The position numbers and the translations under genes were made by a program. The notes beneath the pieces were generated by a model that was not told the DNA's origin, made no database searches, and worked only from the letters and a program-made list of their open reading frames with translations. DNA of 21,605 bases from an uncultured Collinsella sp. (GTDB lineage Bacteria > Actinomycetota > Coriobacteriia > Coriobacteriales > Coriobacteriaceae), in NCBI GenBank assembly GCA_900765185.1, contig CAAFQT010000029.1, positions 1 through 21,605 on the forward strand, read 5' to 3'. Of the stretch, positions 6,882 to 13,921 are shown one piece after another (within the stretch, counting starts at the first letter, position 1; each line of letters begins with the position of its first letter).

Positions 6882-7583
6882 ATGGCTTATATCGAATTCA
6901 AAGACGTCATCAAGGCATACGGCGAGGGCGACGCCCGCATTCACGCACTCGACGGCGCGAGCTTTACGGTCGAGCGCGGCGAGCTCGCCATCATTTTGGG
7001 TGCTTCGGGTGCCGGCAAGACCACGGCGCTCAACATTCTGGGCGGCATGGATACGGCGACTTCCGGCACCGTGACGGTGGACGGGCGCGATGTGAGCTCC
7101 GCTAACGAGGCGCAGCTCGTGGAATACCGCCGCGCCGACGTCGGCTTTGTCTTCCAGTTCTACAATCTGGTCCCCAACCTGACGGCGCTCGAAAATGTTG
7201 AGCTTGCGGCGCAAATCTGCCCTGATTCGCTCGATGCCGAGCAAACGCTTTGCCAGGTTGGCCTGGGTGAGCGCCTGGGCAACTTTCCGGCACAGCTTTC
7301 GGGCGGCGAGCAGCAGCGCGTGTCCATTGCCCGCGCACTGGCAAAGAACCCCAAGCTGCTTTTGTGCGACGAGCCCACGGGTGCACTTGACTATAAAACC
7401 GGCAAGCAGATCTTGCAGCTGCTGCAGGACACTTGCCGCAAGCAGGGCATTACGGTCATCATCATCACCCACAACTCCGCGCTGGCGCCCATGGCCGATC
7501 GCCTGATCCGCTTTAAGAACGGTCGCGTGGAGAGCGAGACGGTCCAGCAAAATCCCGTGCCTATCGAGACGATCGAGTGGTAG
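6882..7583 (+). CDS. ABC transporter ATP-binding protein (MacB/LolD type)
   Basis: This is the cytoplasmic ATPase of a type VII (MacB/FtsX-like) ABC exporter. The 233-residue protein has Walker A GASGAGKT (40-47), a Q-loop at FQFYNLVPNLTALENV (91-106), signature LSGGEQQR (139-146), Walker B with D-loop LLLCDEPTGALD (159-170) and the H-loop histidine in IIITHN. The FYNLVPNLTALENVELA stretch is typical of the LolD/MacB/YknY group. Length is normal. The ATG at 6882 has only a weak GATGGGA upstream. The stop codon overlaps the possible GTG start of the permease gene, so the two are translated together. Substrate cannot be assigned; relatives export peptides, lipoproteins or antibiotics, or work without moving substrate across the membrane. 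Confidence 0.93.
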   Translation: MAYIEFKDVIKAYGEGDARIHALDGASFTVERGELAIILGASGAGKTTALNILGGMDTATSGTVTVDGRDVSSANEAQLVEYRRADVGFVFQFYNLVPNLTALENVELAAQICPDSLDAEQTLCQVGLGERLGNFPAQLSGGEQQRVSIARALAKNPKLLLCDEPTGALDYKTGKQILQLLQDTCRKQGITVIIITHNSALAPMADRLIRFKNGRVESETVQQNPVPIETIEW

Positions 7584-7588
7584 CGCCC

Positions 7589-10354
7589 ATGGACCAAGAT
7601 CGCCAAAACAGCCAACGCCGCGACGCGCAGAACACGGAGCGCGAGCAGGATTTTACGACCTACCGCACTGCCCAAAGCTCAAACGATATGGTGCCGACGG
7701 TGTTTCGCCGCGGTGTCTACCGCACGATTCGCGGCAGCCTCAAACGCTTCTTGTCTATCGTGGTCATCACCGCGCTTGGCGTGAGCGTGATGTGCGGCCT
7801 TAAGGCGGGTTGCGAGGACCTGTGCGATTCGGTTGACGCCTACTTCGACCAGCAGAATGTTTATGACATCAACGTGCAGTCGACCTATGGTCTGACCGAT
7901 GACGATCTTGCTGCGATCCAAGAGGTCGATGGCGTCGAGACGGCCGAGGGCATCTATACCGAGACCGCCTATACCGCCGTGGGTACAACGCGCGAGCGTG
8001 TCGTCGTGCAGAGCCTTTCTAAAGAGAATATTGATCAACCGGTGTTGGTGCGCGGCGAGCTGCCCGAGACTTCGGGCGAAGTGGCAGTGACCTCACGTTT
8101 TTTGAAGGCTTCGGGCAAGAAAATCGGCGATACGGTGAGCTTTGCCGCCAATGACGCGAGCTCGTCCAACCAAAGTGCCAAGGATCAATTTGCCGCGGGC
8201 GATTACACCATTACGGCTGAGGTCCTCGATCCCACTGATGTGAGCTCCGACTCGACGGTCAACGCCTTTCGTGCTGCTTCGACTGCGGACTATAAGTTCT
8301 ATGTGAGCGAGGACGCCGCGACATCTTCTTCCTACTCCGCTGTCCACGTGGTCGTCGAGGGAGCCAAGAGCCTCAACTCCTATTCGGATGCCTACTCGGC
8401 AAAGATCAATGAGGTCAAGGGCAATATCGAGAAGATCCGCGAGGAGCGTGAGAAGGCGCGCGCTCAGGAGCTGACGGTTGACACACCGGCGAGCTTGGAT
8501 GCGGCCGAGCGCCAGGCGAATATGGTCTTTGGGATCGAGCGGGACAACATCAATCGCATGGCCGAGGGCAGCGACGAGCGTGCGCAGGCGCAAGCCGACC
8601 TGGACCAGCGCCGCGCCGCCGCCGACCAGCAGTTTGCCGATGCCCGCGCCGAGCTCTCTGACCTGGGCGAATGCACCTGGTACATCCAGGACCGCGGCAA
8701 TATCGCAAGCTACTCGAGCGTCGAGAGCGATAGTTCTTCGATCGAGGCCATCGCCACGGTGTTCCCGTTCATCTTCTTTATCGTCGCCGTGCTTATCAGC
8801 CTCACCACCGCCACCCGCATGGTCGAGGAGGAGCGCACGCTTATTGGCCTGTACAAGGCGCTCGGCTATTCACGCGGGCGTATCCTGTCCAAATATGTGG
8901 ACTACTCGCTGTGGGCGTGTCTGATCGGTGGCGTGCTCGGCAACATCATCGGATTTGTGGGCCTGCCGCTGTTCCTGTTTACGGTGTTCGACGACATGTA
9001 TTCGCTGCCCCAGATGTTGCTTTCGTACGACATCGTGTCGTCGATTGTGTCGGTGGCGCTGTTTGCCGTGGGCGTGGTGGGCGCCACGATTGTCGCCTGC
9101 CGCCACGAGATGGCCGAGACCCCTGCCTCGCTCATGCGCCCCAAGGCCCCGCGCGCTGGCTCGCGCATCTTGCTCGAGCGCATCGGCTTTATCTGGCGCC
9201 GCATGGGCTTTTTGAACAAGGTGGCGGCGCGTAACCTGTTCCGCTACAAAAAGCGCGCCTTTATGACCATCTTCGGCATCGCAGGTTGCACGGCGCTCGT
9301 GATCTGCGGCATGGGTATTCGTGACACATCGGTGGCGCTTTCGCCCAAGCAGTACGGGCACATTACGCGCTATGACCTGCTGGCGGTCGCCAATCCCGAT
9401 GACTTTACGCAGACGTGCGCGGCGCTGGACGAGCGCAGTGCGGCCAAGGACTCCAATGTGACCGTGACCTCGACGCTGCCGATTATGACCGACAACGTCA
9501 CCTTTACGTTTGGCGGCAAGAGCGAGACCGTGCAGCTGGTCGTGGTGCCCGATGATCGCACGGGCGACTTGGACGACTACGTGTGCCTGGAGGATGAGTC
9601 CAAAGAGCCGCTCGCTTTGCGCGACGGGGATGTGTATCTGAGCAAAAGCTCGCAATTGGTGTTGGGGATTCAACCGGGCGATACGGCGCAGGTTCAGGAT
9701 TCGTCGCTCAACGTCGCCGATGTCGAGGTGAGCGGTATTTCGCTCAACTACCTGGGCAACACGCTCTATATGACGCAGAGTACCTATGAACGTGCGTTTG
9801 GTCGAAGCGTCCGTCTCAACGGCATCTTTGCGCTGCTCAAGGGTTCGTCGGCCGATCAGATTGCGTTTAGCAAGCAACTTAAAAGCGACGGATGGCTGAC
9901 GCTTTCGAGCACGGCCGAGCATTGGGAAAACTACGAGGCCAACTTCACCATCATCAACTCGGTCGTGGTGCTCGTGACCTTTATGGCGGCGTGCCTGTCG
10001 TTTGTGGTGGTGTTTACGCTGTCCAACACCAACATCTCGGAGCGCGAGCGCGAGCTGGCGACTATTAAGGTGCTGGGCTTCCGCCGCGGCGAGGTGCACC
10101 ATTACGTCAACAAGGAGACGTTGATTTTGACGGCAATCGGTGCCGCGCTGGGCGTTCCGCTGGGCGGCTTGCTGGCCGAGAGCTTTACGTACATCCTGCA
10201 GATGCCGTCGCTCTACTTTGACGTTGAGGTCGAGCCGCTGAGCTACGTGCTTGCCGTGGTGCTGGCCTTTGCGTTCACAATCATCGTCAACCTCGCCACC
10301 AATCGAACGCTCAACAAGATCGACATGGTCGGAGCCCTCAAAAGCGCCGAGTAA
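7589..10354 (+). CDS. FtsX-family ABC transporter permease
   Basis: This is the membrane partner of the ATPase immediately upstream. The 921-residue protein has a hydrophilic start, a first membrane helix at about 53-71, and a large extracellular region containing a charged, probably coiled-coil stretch (about 270-360, rich in KIREEREKAR and ADLDQRRAAAD patterns). A first FtsX domain follows (about 385-515, three helices, with TRMVEEERTLIGLYKALGYS), then a further helix near 557-577, a second extracellular domain and a C-terminal FtsX domain (about 784-918, with ERERELATIKVLGF). Similar Gram-positive permeases are often longer because of a larger coiled coil. The start is uncertain: ATG at 7589, or GTG at 7577 overlapping the ATPase stop; neither has a good ribosome binding site. 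Its stop overlaps repeat R2. Confidence 0.9.
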   Translation: MDQDRQNSQRRDAQNTEREQDFTTYRTAQSSNDMVPTVFRRGVYRTIRGSLKRFLSIVVITALGVSVMCGLKAGCEDLCDSVDAYFDQQNVYDINVQSTYGLTDDDLAAIQEVDGVETAEGIYTETAYTAVGTTRERVVVQSLSKENIDQPVLVRGELPETSGEVAVTSRFLKASGKKIGDTVSFAANDASSSNQSAKDQFAAGDYTITAEVLDPTDVSSDSTVNAFRAASTADYKFYVSEDAATSSSYSAVHVVVEGAKSLNSYSDAYSAKINEVKGNIEKIREEREKARAQELTVDTPASLDAAERQANMVFGIERDNINRMAEGSDERAQAQADLDQRRAAADQQFADARAELSDLGECTWYIQDRGNIASYSSVESDSSSIEAIATVFPFIFFIVAVLISLTTATRMVEEERTLIGLYKALGYSRGRILSKYVDYSLWACLIGGVLGNIIGFVGLPLFLFTVFDDMYSLPQMLLSYDIVSSIVSVALFAVGVVGATIVACRHEMAETPASLMRPKAPRAGSRILLERIGFIWRRMGFLNKVAARNLFRYKKRAFMTIFGIAGCTALVICGMGIRDTSVALSPKQYGHITRYDLLAVANPDDFTQTCAALDERSAAKDSNVTVTSTLPIMTDNVTFTFGGKSETVQLVVVPDDRTGDLDDYVCLEDESKEPLALRDGDVYLSKSSQLVLGIQPGDTAQVQDSSLNVADVEVSGISLNYLGNTLYMTQSTYERAFGRSVRLNGIFALLKGSSADQIAFSKQLKSDGWLTLSSTAEHWENYEANFTIINSVVVLVTFMAACLSFVVVFTLSNTNISERERELATIKVLGFRRGEVHHYVNKETLILTAIGAALGVPLGGLLAESFTYILQMPSLYFDVEVEPLSYVLAVVLAFAFTIIVNLATNRTLNKIDMVGALKSAE

Positions 10355-10398
10355 CCTGTCAAAAAGGGACAGGTTTATTTTGGCAGGTTTTATCTGGG
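10354..10398 (+). repeat. Tripartite repeat copy R2
   Basis: The 45-bp unit runs: arm A ACCTGTC, AAAAAGG, arm B GACAGGT, TTATTTT, arm C GGCAGGT, TTTATCTGGG. Arm A pairs perfectly with B (7-base loop), or with C with one G-U pair; both downstream arms are followed by T-rich sequence, as in intrinsic terminators. Its first base is the last base of the permease stop codon, so it is placed to end that operon. Confidence 0.9.
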
Positions 10399-10438
10399 CA
10401 AACGCCGGACAACCATTTAGGTGGCCCGGCGTTTGCCC
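10396..10438. terminator. GCCGG-type hairpin next to R2 (convergent terminator)
   Basis: Perfect 13-bp stem GGGCAAACGCCGG/CCGGCGTTTGCCC (10396-10408 and 10426-10438) with a 17-base loop. It lies between the converging permease gene and the small gene at 10472-10792. T-tracts are weak on both sides, so its action may depend on the neighbouring repeat. Confidence 0.65.
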
Positions 10439-10471
10439 CGTTTTGCTGGGGATGTTTGTCGTTCAGTACTC

Positions 10472-10792
10472 TTACTGGCTAATCCAGTGTTGCGCATAGC
10501 TCTTAATGTCCTCGGTAAAACCGTCAAGGTCGTCAAGGGTGATCACGCTGTCGATAAGCAAATTGGCTATCTCGCGGTGCATTGTACTGCGGCGAAGGTC
10601 GTTCGCCAGTACTCCTGAGGACAGCTTATCCCTATTGATACGCTCTTCTAGCGCCCAAAACCTATCGGAGGCTTCACCGCTGCCGTTCAGTATCTCGACG
10701 TACTGGTCGATGAGTTTCTCCATATGGCGTTCTTGCCATTCAGGGAGTAGCTTCTTAAACAGTTTCCAGTCGCCTTCGGCTACGTCTCGCAT
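10472..10792 (-). CDS. Conserved protein of unknown function
   Basis: A 106-residue soluble protein beginning MRDVAEGDWKLFKKLLPEWQ. From memory it belongs to a small family common in gut Clostridia and Coriobacteria with the pattern DWKLF...WQ..YM..L...Y...L.G...S..FW.LE.RI..DK...GV....R.....I..L...G.I...DL..F. Some databases label this family multidrug transporter, but no membrane segment is visible and the label is not credible. The predicted structure is all-helical. ATG at 10792 is supported by GGAGG five bases upstream; an extension to 10819 would start inside repeat R3. It lies downstream of merR on the same strand, separated by a hairpin terminator and R3, so it probably has separate transcription. 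Confidence 0.8.
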   Translation of the reverse strand: MRDVAEGDWKLFKKLLPEWQERHMEKLIDQYVEILNGSGEASDRFWALEERINRDKLSSGVLANDLRRSTMHREIANLLIDSVITLDDLDGFTEDIKSYAQHWISQ

Positions 10793-10810
10793 ATTTCCTC
10801 CGCTCGTCAA

Positions 10811-10855
10811 ACCTGTCAAAAAGGGACAGGTTCATTTTGGCAGGTTTTATCTGGG
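10811..10855 (+). repeat. Tripartite repeat copy R3
   Basis: Same 45-bp layout as R2, with arm A as ACCTGTC and one base changed in the second spacer (TCATTTT). It lies 18 bases upstream of the start codon of the leftward gene at 10792, directly before that gene's ribosome binding site. Confidence 0.9.
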
Positions 10856-10890
10856 AAAACGCCGGACAGCCTATGGGCGGTCTGGCGTTT
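10856..10890 (-). terminator. Terminator of the merR gene
   Basis: 11-bp stem AAACGCCGGAC/GTCTGGCGTTT (10857-10867 and 10880-10890; one G-T pair) with a 12-base loop, one base beyond the merR stop codon. On the minus strand it ends ...GGCGTTTTCCC. It directly adjoins repeat R3, which faces the other way. Confidence 0.75.
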
Positions 10891-10891
10891 G

Positions 10892-11269
10892 CTACTTTGC
10901 TATCTTCTGCTCGCAGGCGTGGATGAGGTCGTCGTAGTGGGCAATCTTGTAATTGAGACGATCGAGACCGGCCTGCATTTCGGCAATACGCTCGGTGACC
11001 TGGTCGCGCTGTTCTTCGAGAATGGCTCTGCGCGCCGCTATGGTTTCGTCACCCTGTTCCAGGAGCTGCATATATTCGATGAGCGCTTCGATTGACACGC
11101 TTGCGCCGCGCATACACTTGACGAACTTGATGCGCGCGCAGTCCTGCTCGTCGTAGTCGCGAATGCCGTTTTCATTGCGGTGCACACGAGGCAGCAGGCC
11201 AATGCGCTCGTAATAGCGCAGCGTATCGGCGGAAATACCATACTCCTTTGAAATCTCGGCGATCCTCAT
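10892..11269 (-). CDS. MerR-family regulator, AdhR/NmlR-like
   Basis: A 125-residue DNA-binding regulator. Residues 1-70 form the winged helix-turn-helix (MRIAEISKEYGISADTLRYY) and residues about 76-120 a dimerising coiled coil ending in HACEQKIAK. Cys52, in FVKCMRGASVSIE, sits at the position of the cysteine that B. subtilis AdhR needs to respond to aldehydes; a second cysteine is at 44. This points to the thiol or aldehyde-sensing branch rather than the metal-binding branch, which has C-terminal cysteine clusters. The ATG is preceded by AAGGAG. No alcohol dehydrogenase or other obvious target lies next to it, so the regulon is unknown. Repeat R4 begins 20 bases upstream of the start. Confidence 0.9.
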   Translation of the reverse strand: MRIAEISKEYGISADTLRYYERIGLLPRVHRNENGIRDYDEQDCARIKFVKCMRGASVSIEALIEYMQLLEQGDETIAARRAILEEQRDQVTERIAEMQAGLDRLNYKIAHYDDLIHACEQKIAK

Positions 11270-11289
11270 GCCAACTCCTTAGTACGGAA

Positions 11290-11334
11290 ACCTGCCAAAA
11301 AGGGACAGGTTAATTTTGGCAGGTTTTATCTGGG
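11290..11334 (+). repeat. Tripartite repeat copy R4
   Basis: 45-bp unit with arm A as ACCTGCC, which pairs perfectly with arm C (GGCAGGT) and with one C-A mismatch to arm B, the reverse preference of R2 and R3. It starts 20 bases upstream of the merR start codon. No ACGCCGG hairpin accompanies it. Confidence 0.9.
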
Positions 11335-11415
11335 TAAACGATGACAGCTGAACCCGCCGAAGCATCAATTTAAGTTTAAAGCCTAGAGTTGACTCCAAGT
11401 CAAAGCCCATCTTTA

Positions 11416-12330
11416 TTAGATACGATGCTTCCATTGTTTGCGGCACCAGTGCATGAGTGCTCCTACGACGGGGATGGTGACGAGGATTACCCACGCAGGA
11501 TGGGGCTGTCCCAGGCAGAGCCACATGTAGAGGAACCAGGCAATAGCAGCCGCCGGGTAGACACTGCCAATGAGTATAGACAGGCGGCGTCGGTCGATAA
11601 AGTCGCCAATGGCGTAGTAGATGGGAATCAAAAAGACGAGGAAGAGTCCCATGCCCCATGTGCCGTAGACAATGCCGAGCGCCAGATAGGCGAGGGCGAC
11701 AAGCGTGGGGAAGGGAAACTTGTTCCACGCACGTCCGAGCTTGGTGTGGAAGTGCTTGCCATGATGGTCGAGCTTGTCGTGCGCCTCCTTCCAATTGGAA
11801 AACGTCTCGCCGTCGATAGTGACGGTGCCGTCGGCATTGGTGTGCACGCTATGCCCGTCGTCCTCAAGCGTATCAACATGCACGCCGCCTGGCCCCACAT
11901 GGACCTCTTCGCCCTTGCGGTCGTTGGTTACGTGGATGCCATTCCAGCCAACGTGAACCTCCTCACCTTTATCGGGATCAATAACGTGGATACCGTGCGC
12001 AAGGGAAATGTCGACGAGTGGCTTGTCGCTGCGACTGGTGTTGTCGGCAGAATCCTCATCCTCTTCGGCCTCATCCGACGCCTCGGCTCCGGCATCGCTG
12101 TCCTCAGAGCAGTCAGCGTCATCTACTGCCTCCCCATACAACAGCTCATCCAGCGACACACCATACAGTGCAGCGAGCGCAATGAGGTTATCGGTATCGG
12201 GCGAGGATTCGCTGCGCTCCCATTTGCTGACAGCCTGGCGACTCACGCCCAGTTGGGCGGCAAGCGCTTCCTGAGAAAGCCCGGCAGCCTTGCGGCGATC
12301 GACGAGGCGTTGTGCCATCGCAAGATCCAT
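11416..12330 (-). CDS. XRE regulator fused to repeat linker and membrane domain
   Basis: The 304-residue protein has an N-terminal Cro/CI-type helix-turn-helix (about 5-65, with LSQEALAAQLGVSRQAVSKWE). A very acidic linker follows (68-100), then two clear 18-residue repeats (112-129 and 130-147, sharing GIHV...KGEEVHVG) and a third degenerate one (148-164), then a histidine-rich stretch (180-198). Four predicted membrane helices (about 207-222, 225-242, 250-272 and 279-293) complete it. It should be a membrane-anchored transcription factor with its DNA-binding domain in the cytoplasm. XRE proteins with membrane tails are frequent in gut Actinobacteria and Firmicutes, but their signals are mostly unknown. 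The ATG follows AAAGGA. It is not linked to an obvious target gene. Confidence 0.85.
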   Translation of the reverse strand: MDLAMAQRLVDRRKAAGLSQEALAAQLGVSRQAVSKWERSESSPDTDNLIALAALYGVSLDELLYGEAVDDADCSEDSDAGAEASDEAEEDEDSADNTSRSDKPLVDISLAHGIHVIDPDKGEEVHVGWNGIHVTNDRKGEEVHVGPGGVHVDTLEDDGHSVHTNADGTVTIDGETFSNWKEAHDKLDHHGKHFHTKLGRAWNKFPFPTLVALAYLALGIVYGTWGMGLFLVFLIPIYYAIGDFIDRRRLSILIGSVYPAAAIAWFLYMWLCLGQPHPAWVILVTIPVVGALMHWCRKQWKHRI

Positions 12331-12548
12331 GGTGGTTCCTTTCGTGAGGTGACCGTAATCGAATGAGCCGAGTATGCCGAGAACAACCGGTAGCGACCAC
12401 CATTTCTAGTTAGAATCTGCCTCAACCCTACCGCAACTACCAGTAGCAACCCCCAACGGCCAGCCATTTCATGACAAATGTCAGTGCAAGCAACAGCCAA
12501 GAGCCCCCATCATTCCAAATCCTCCAGACCAGGCACCCGCAGCAAGAA

Positions 12549-12710
12549 GACGAATAGCCTCGGCGAGTATGTAAACGCAGGGCCCTCCGGCCTCCGCCTG
12601 ACGATTTCGATTGGCGACCTTTGACGGAGTCAAGGGAGGAGCCAAATCGAAATACGTCAGGCGGAGGCCGGAGGGCCCGATGGGAGCAGTTCCTGCCGAG
12701 GCTATTCGTC
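12549..12710. repeat. Nested long inverted repeat LIR-3 at the pfkA 3' end
   Basis: Inner perfect 24-bp arms lie at 12580-12603 and 12655-12678, with pairing continuing inward with small gaps (12604-12615 with 12641-12654) and an apical stem CCTTTGA/TCAAGGG. Outside these, a second perfect 16-bp inverted repeat lies at 12549-12564 and 12695-12710. Its right arm contains the last codons and stop of pfkA, so the end of that gene is copied in reverse 146 bp away. In the 371-base gap 12331-12701 the rest is the leader of the XRE gene; no gene is seen. Confidence 0.9.
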
Positions 12711-13781
12711 GCCGAAGCTGATGCCCAACGCCTTGGCCTCGCGTACCAGGTCGCTCTGGGGATCGACATACTTGAGCTTGCCGGCGACATCCTCGAGCGG
12801 CATGTGGCACATCTTGCCATCGCGCAGGGCAATCATGTAGCCAAACTCGCCGCGCAGACAGCCGAGCGCTGCCTCGACGCCGCACTGGGTCGCAAAGATG
12901 CGGTCCTGGGCGTCGGGCTGACCGCCGCGCTGCGTGTGGCCGGGGATGGCGACGCGGGTCTCGCGACCAGTCTTGGCTTCGATCTCCTTGGCGATGTCGT
13001 AGACAATCGACGGGCTCGTGCGCTCGGCGAGTTTCTTCTTGTACTCCTTCTTGGACAGCGCCGCGTCCTCCTTGGAGATAGCGCCCTCGGCGACGGCCAC
13101 GATGGTAAAGCGGCTGCCGGTTTCCATGCGATGCTCGATGGTCTTGATGACGTTATCCATGTCGTAGGGAATCTCGGGAATCAAGATGACATCCGCGCCG
13201 CCCGCGACGCCGGCGTACAGCGGGATCCAGCCAACCTTGTGGCCCATAATCTCGATGACAAACACGCGGCCGTGGCTCGAAGCGGTGGTGTGGATGTCAT
13301 CGATGCACTTGGTGGCGACGTCGATGGCGCTCGTAAAGCCAAACGTCATCTCGGTGCCCCAGGTGTCGTTATCGATAGTTTTGGGCAGGGCGATAACGTT
13401 GAGGCCCTCTTCGCGCAGGCGGTTGGCGGTCTTGGTGGAACCGTTGCCGCCCAGCATAAACAGGCAGTCGAGCTGCAGCTTATGATAGGTGTGGACCATC
13501 GCGGGCACCTTCTCGACGCCGTCGGCCTCGGGAATGACCAGGCGCTTGAACGGCGTGCGGCTCGTGCCCAGGATGGTGCCGCCGCGGGTGAGGATGCCGC
13601 TAAAATCGGCGGGCGTCATGACGCGGAACCTGCTGTAGATAAGGCCCTGGTAGCCGTCCTCAAAGCCATAGATCTCGATAGGTTCTTCGCTATTGGTCAT
13701 AAGCGTTTTGACAATGCCGCGCATGGTGGCGTTGAGCGCCTGGCAGTCGCCGCCACTAGTAAGAAGACCGATCCTGAGCAT
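12702..13781 (-). CDS. pfkA: 6-phosphofructokinase
   Basis: Phosphofructokinase phosphorylates fructose 6-phosphate to fructose 1,6-bisphosphate, the committed step of glycolysis. The 359-residue protein has the N-terminal loop TSGGDCQALNA (8-18), GGNGSTKTA (111-119), the catalytic PKTIDND (133-139) and the substrate loop IEIMGHKVGW (176-185). The phosphoryl donor is not certain: Gly114 after GGN points to ATP, whereas Lys134 in PKTIDND is a feature of pyrophosphate-dependent enzymes, and the residue matching E. coli Asp103 is Asn113. I recall the same combination in a clostridial subgroup. The ATG at 13781 follows GGAAGGA. A short extended -10 promoter and a large palindrome lie just upstream, and the stop codon lies inside the LIR-3 arm. 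Confidence 0.94.
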   Translation of the reverse strand: MLRIGLLTSGGDCQALNATMRGIVKTLMTNSEEPIEIYGFEDGYQGLIYSRFRVMTPADFSGILTRGGTILGTSRTPFKRLVIPEADGVEKVPAMVHTYHKLQLDCLFMLGGNGSTKTANRLREEGLNVIALPKTIDNDTWGTEMTFGFTSAIDVATKCIDDIHTTASSHGRVFVIEIMGHKVGWIPLYAGVAGGADVILIPEIPYDMDNVIKTIEHRMETGSRFTIVAVAEGAISKEDAALSKKEYKKKLAERTSPSIVYDIAKEIEAKTGRETRVAIPGHTQRGGQPDAQDRIFATQCGVEAALGCLRGEFGYMIALRDGKMCHMPLEDVAGKLKYVDPQSDLVREAKALGISFGDE

Positions 13782-13800
13782 GATGAATCCTTCCGGGCAA

Positions 13801-13809
13801 GTTATAACA
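13801..13809 (-). promoter_or_regulatory. Extended -10 promoter of pfkA
   Basis: On the minus strand TGTTATAAC (TG-N-TATAAC) reads as an extended -10 element. It would place the transcription start near 13794, just where the GGAAGGA ribosome binding site begins, giving a leader of only about 13 bases. The -35 region would fall inside the adjacent palindrome. Confidence 0.5.
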
Positions 13810-13819
13810 TGCGCATAAG

Positions 13820-13852
13820 TTTACCCCCGTACACTGTTGATACGGGGGTAAA
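13820..13852. promoter_or_regulatory. 12-bp-arm palindrome upstream of pfkA: operator or terminator
   Basis: TTTACCCCCGTA and TACGGGGGTAAA (13820-13831 and 13841-13852) with a 9-base spacer. The half-sites are 21 bp apart centre to centre, two helical turns, and the near half-site covers the expected -35 of pfkA, so a regulator site is plausible. It could instead be a terminator for the hydrolase gene that ends at 13922, but the T-runs are short. Confidence 0.55.
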
Positions 13853-13921
13853 ACGTGTTAGCTCAAGCGTATAGAAATGTAAACAACGTCAGGCGAGCGT
13901 AAGGTCGACGGGCCTGGCTCC

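Noticed and set aside
8870..10102. 410-codon open frame on the minus strand
   Set aside because: Antisense shadow of the FtsX-type permease, His- and Arg-rich with no domain.
12621..13874. 417-codon open frame on the plus strand
   Set aside because: Antisense to pfkA, which has clear catalytic motifs.
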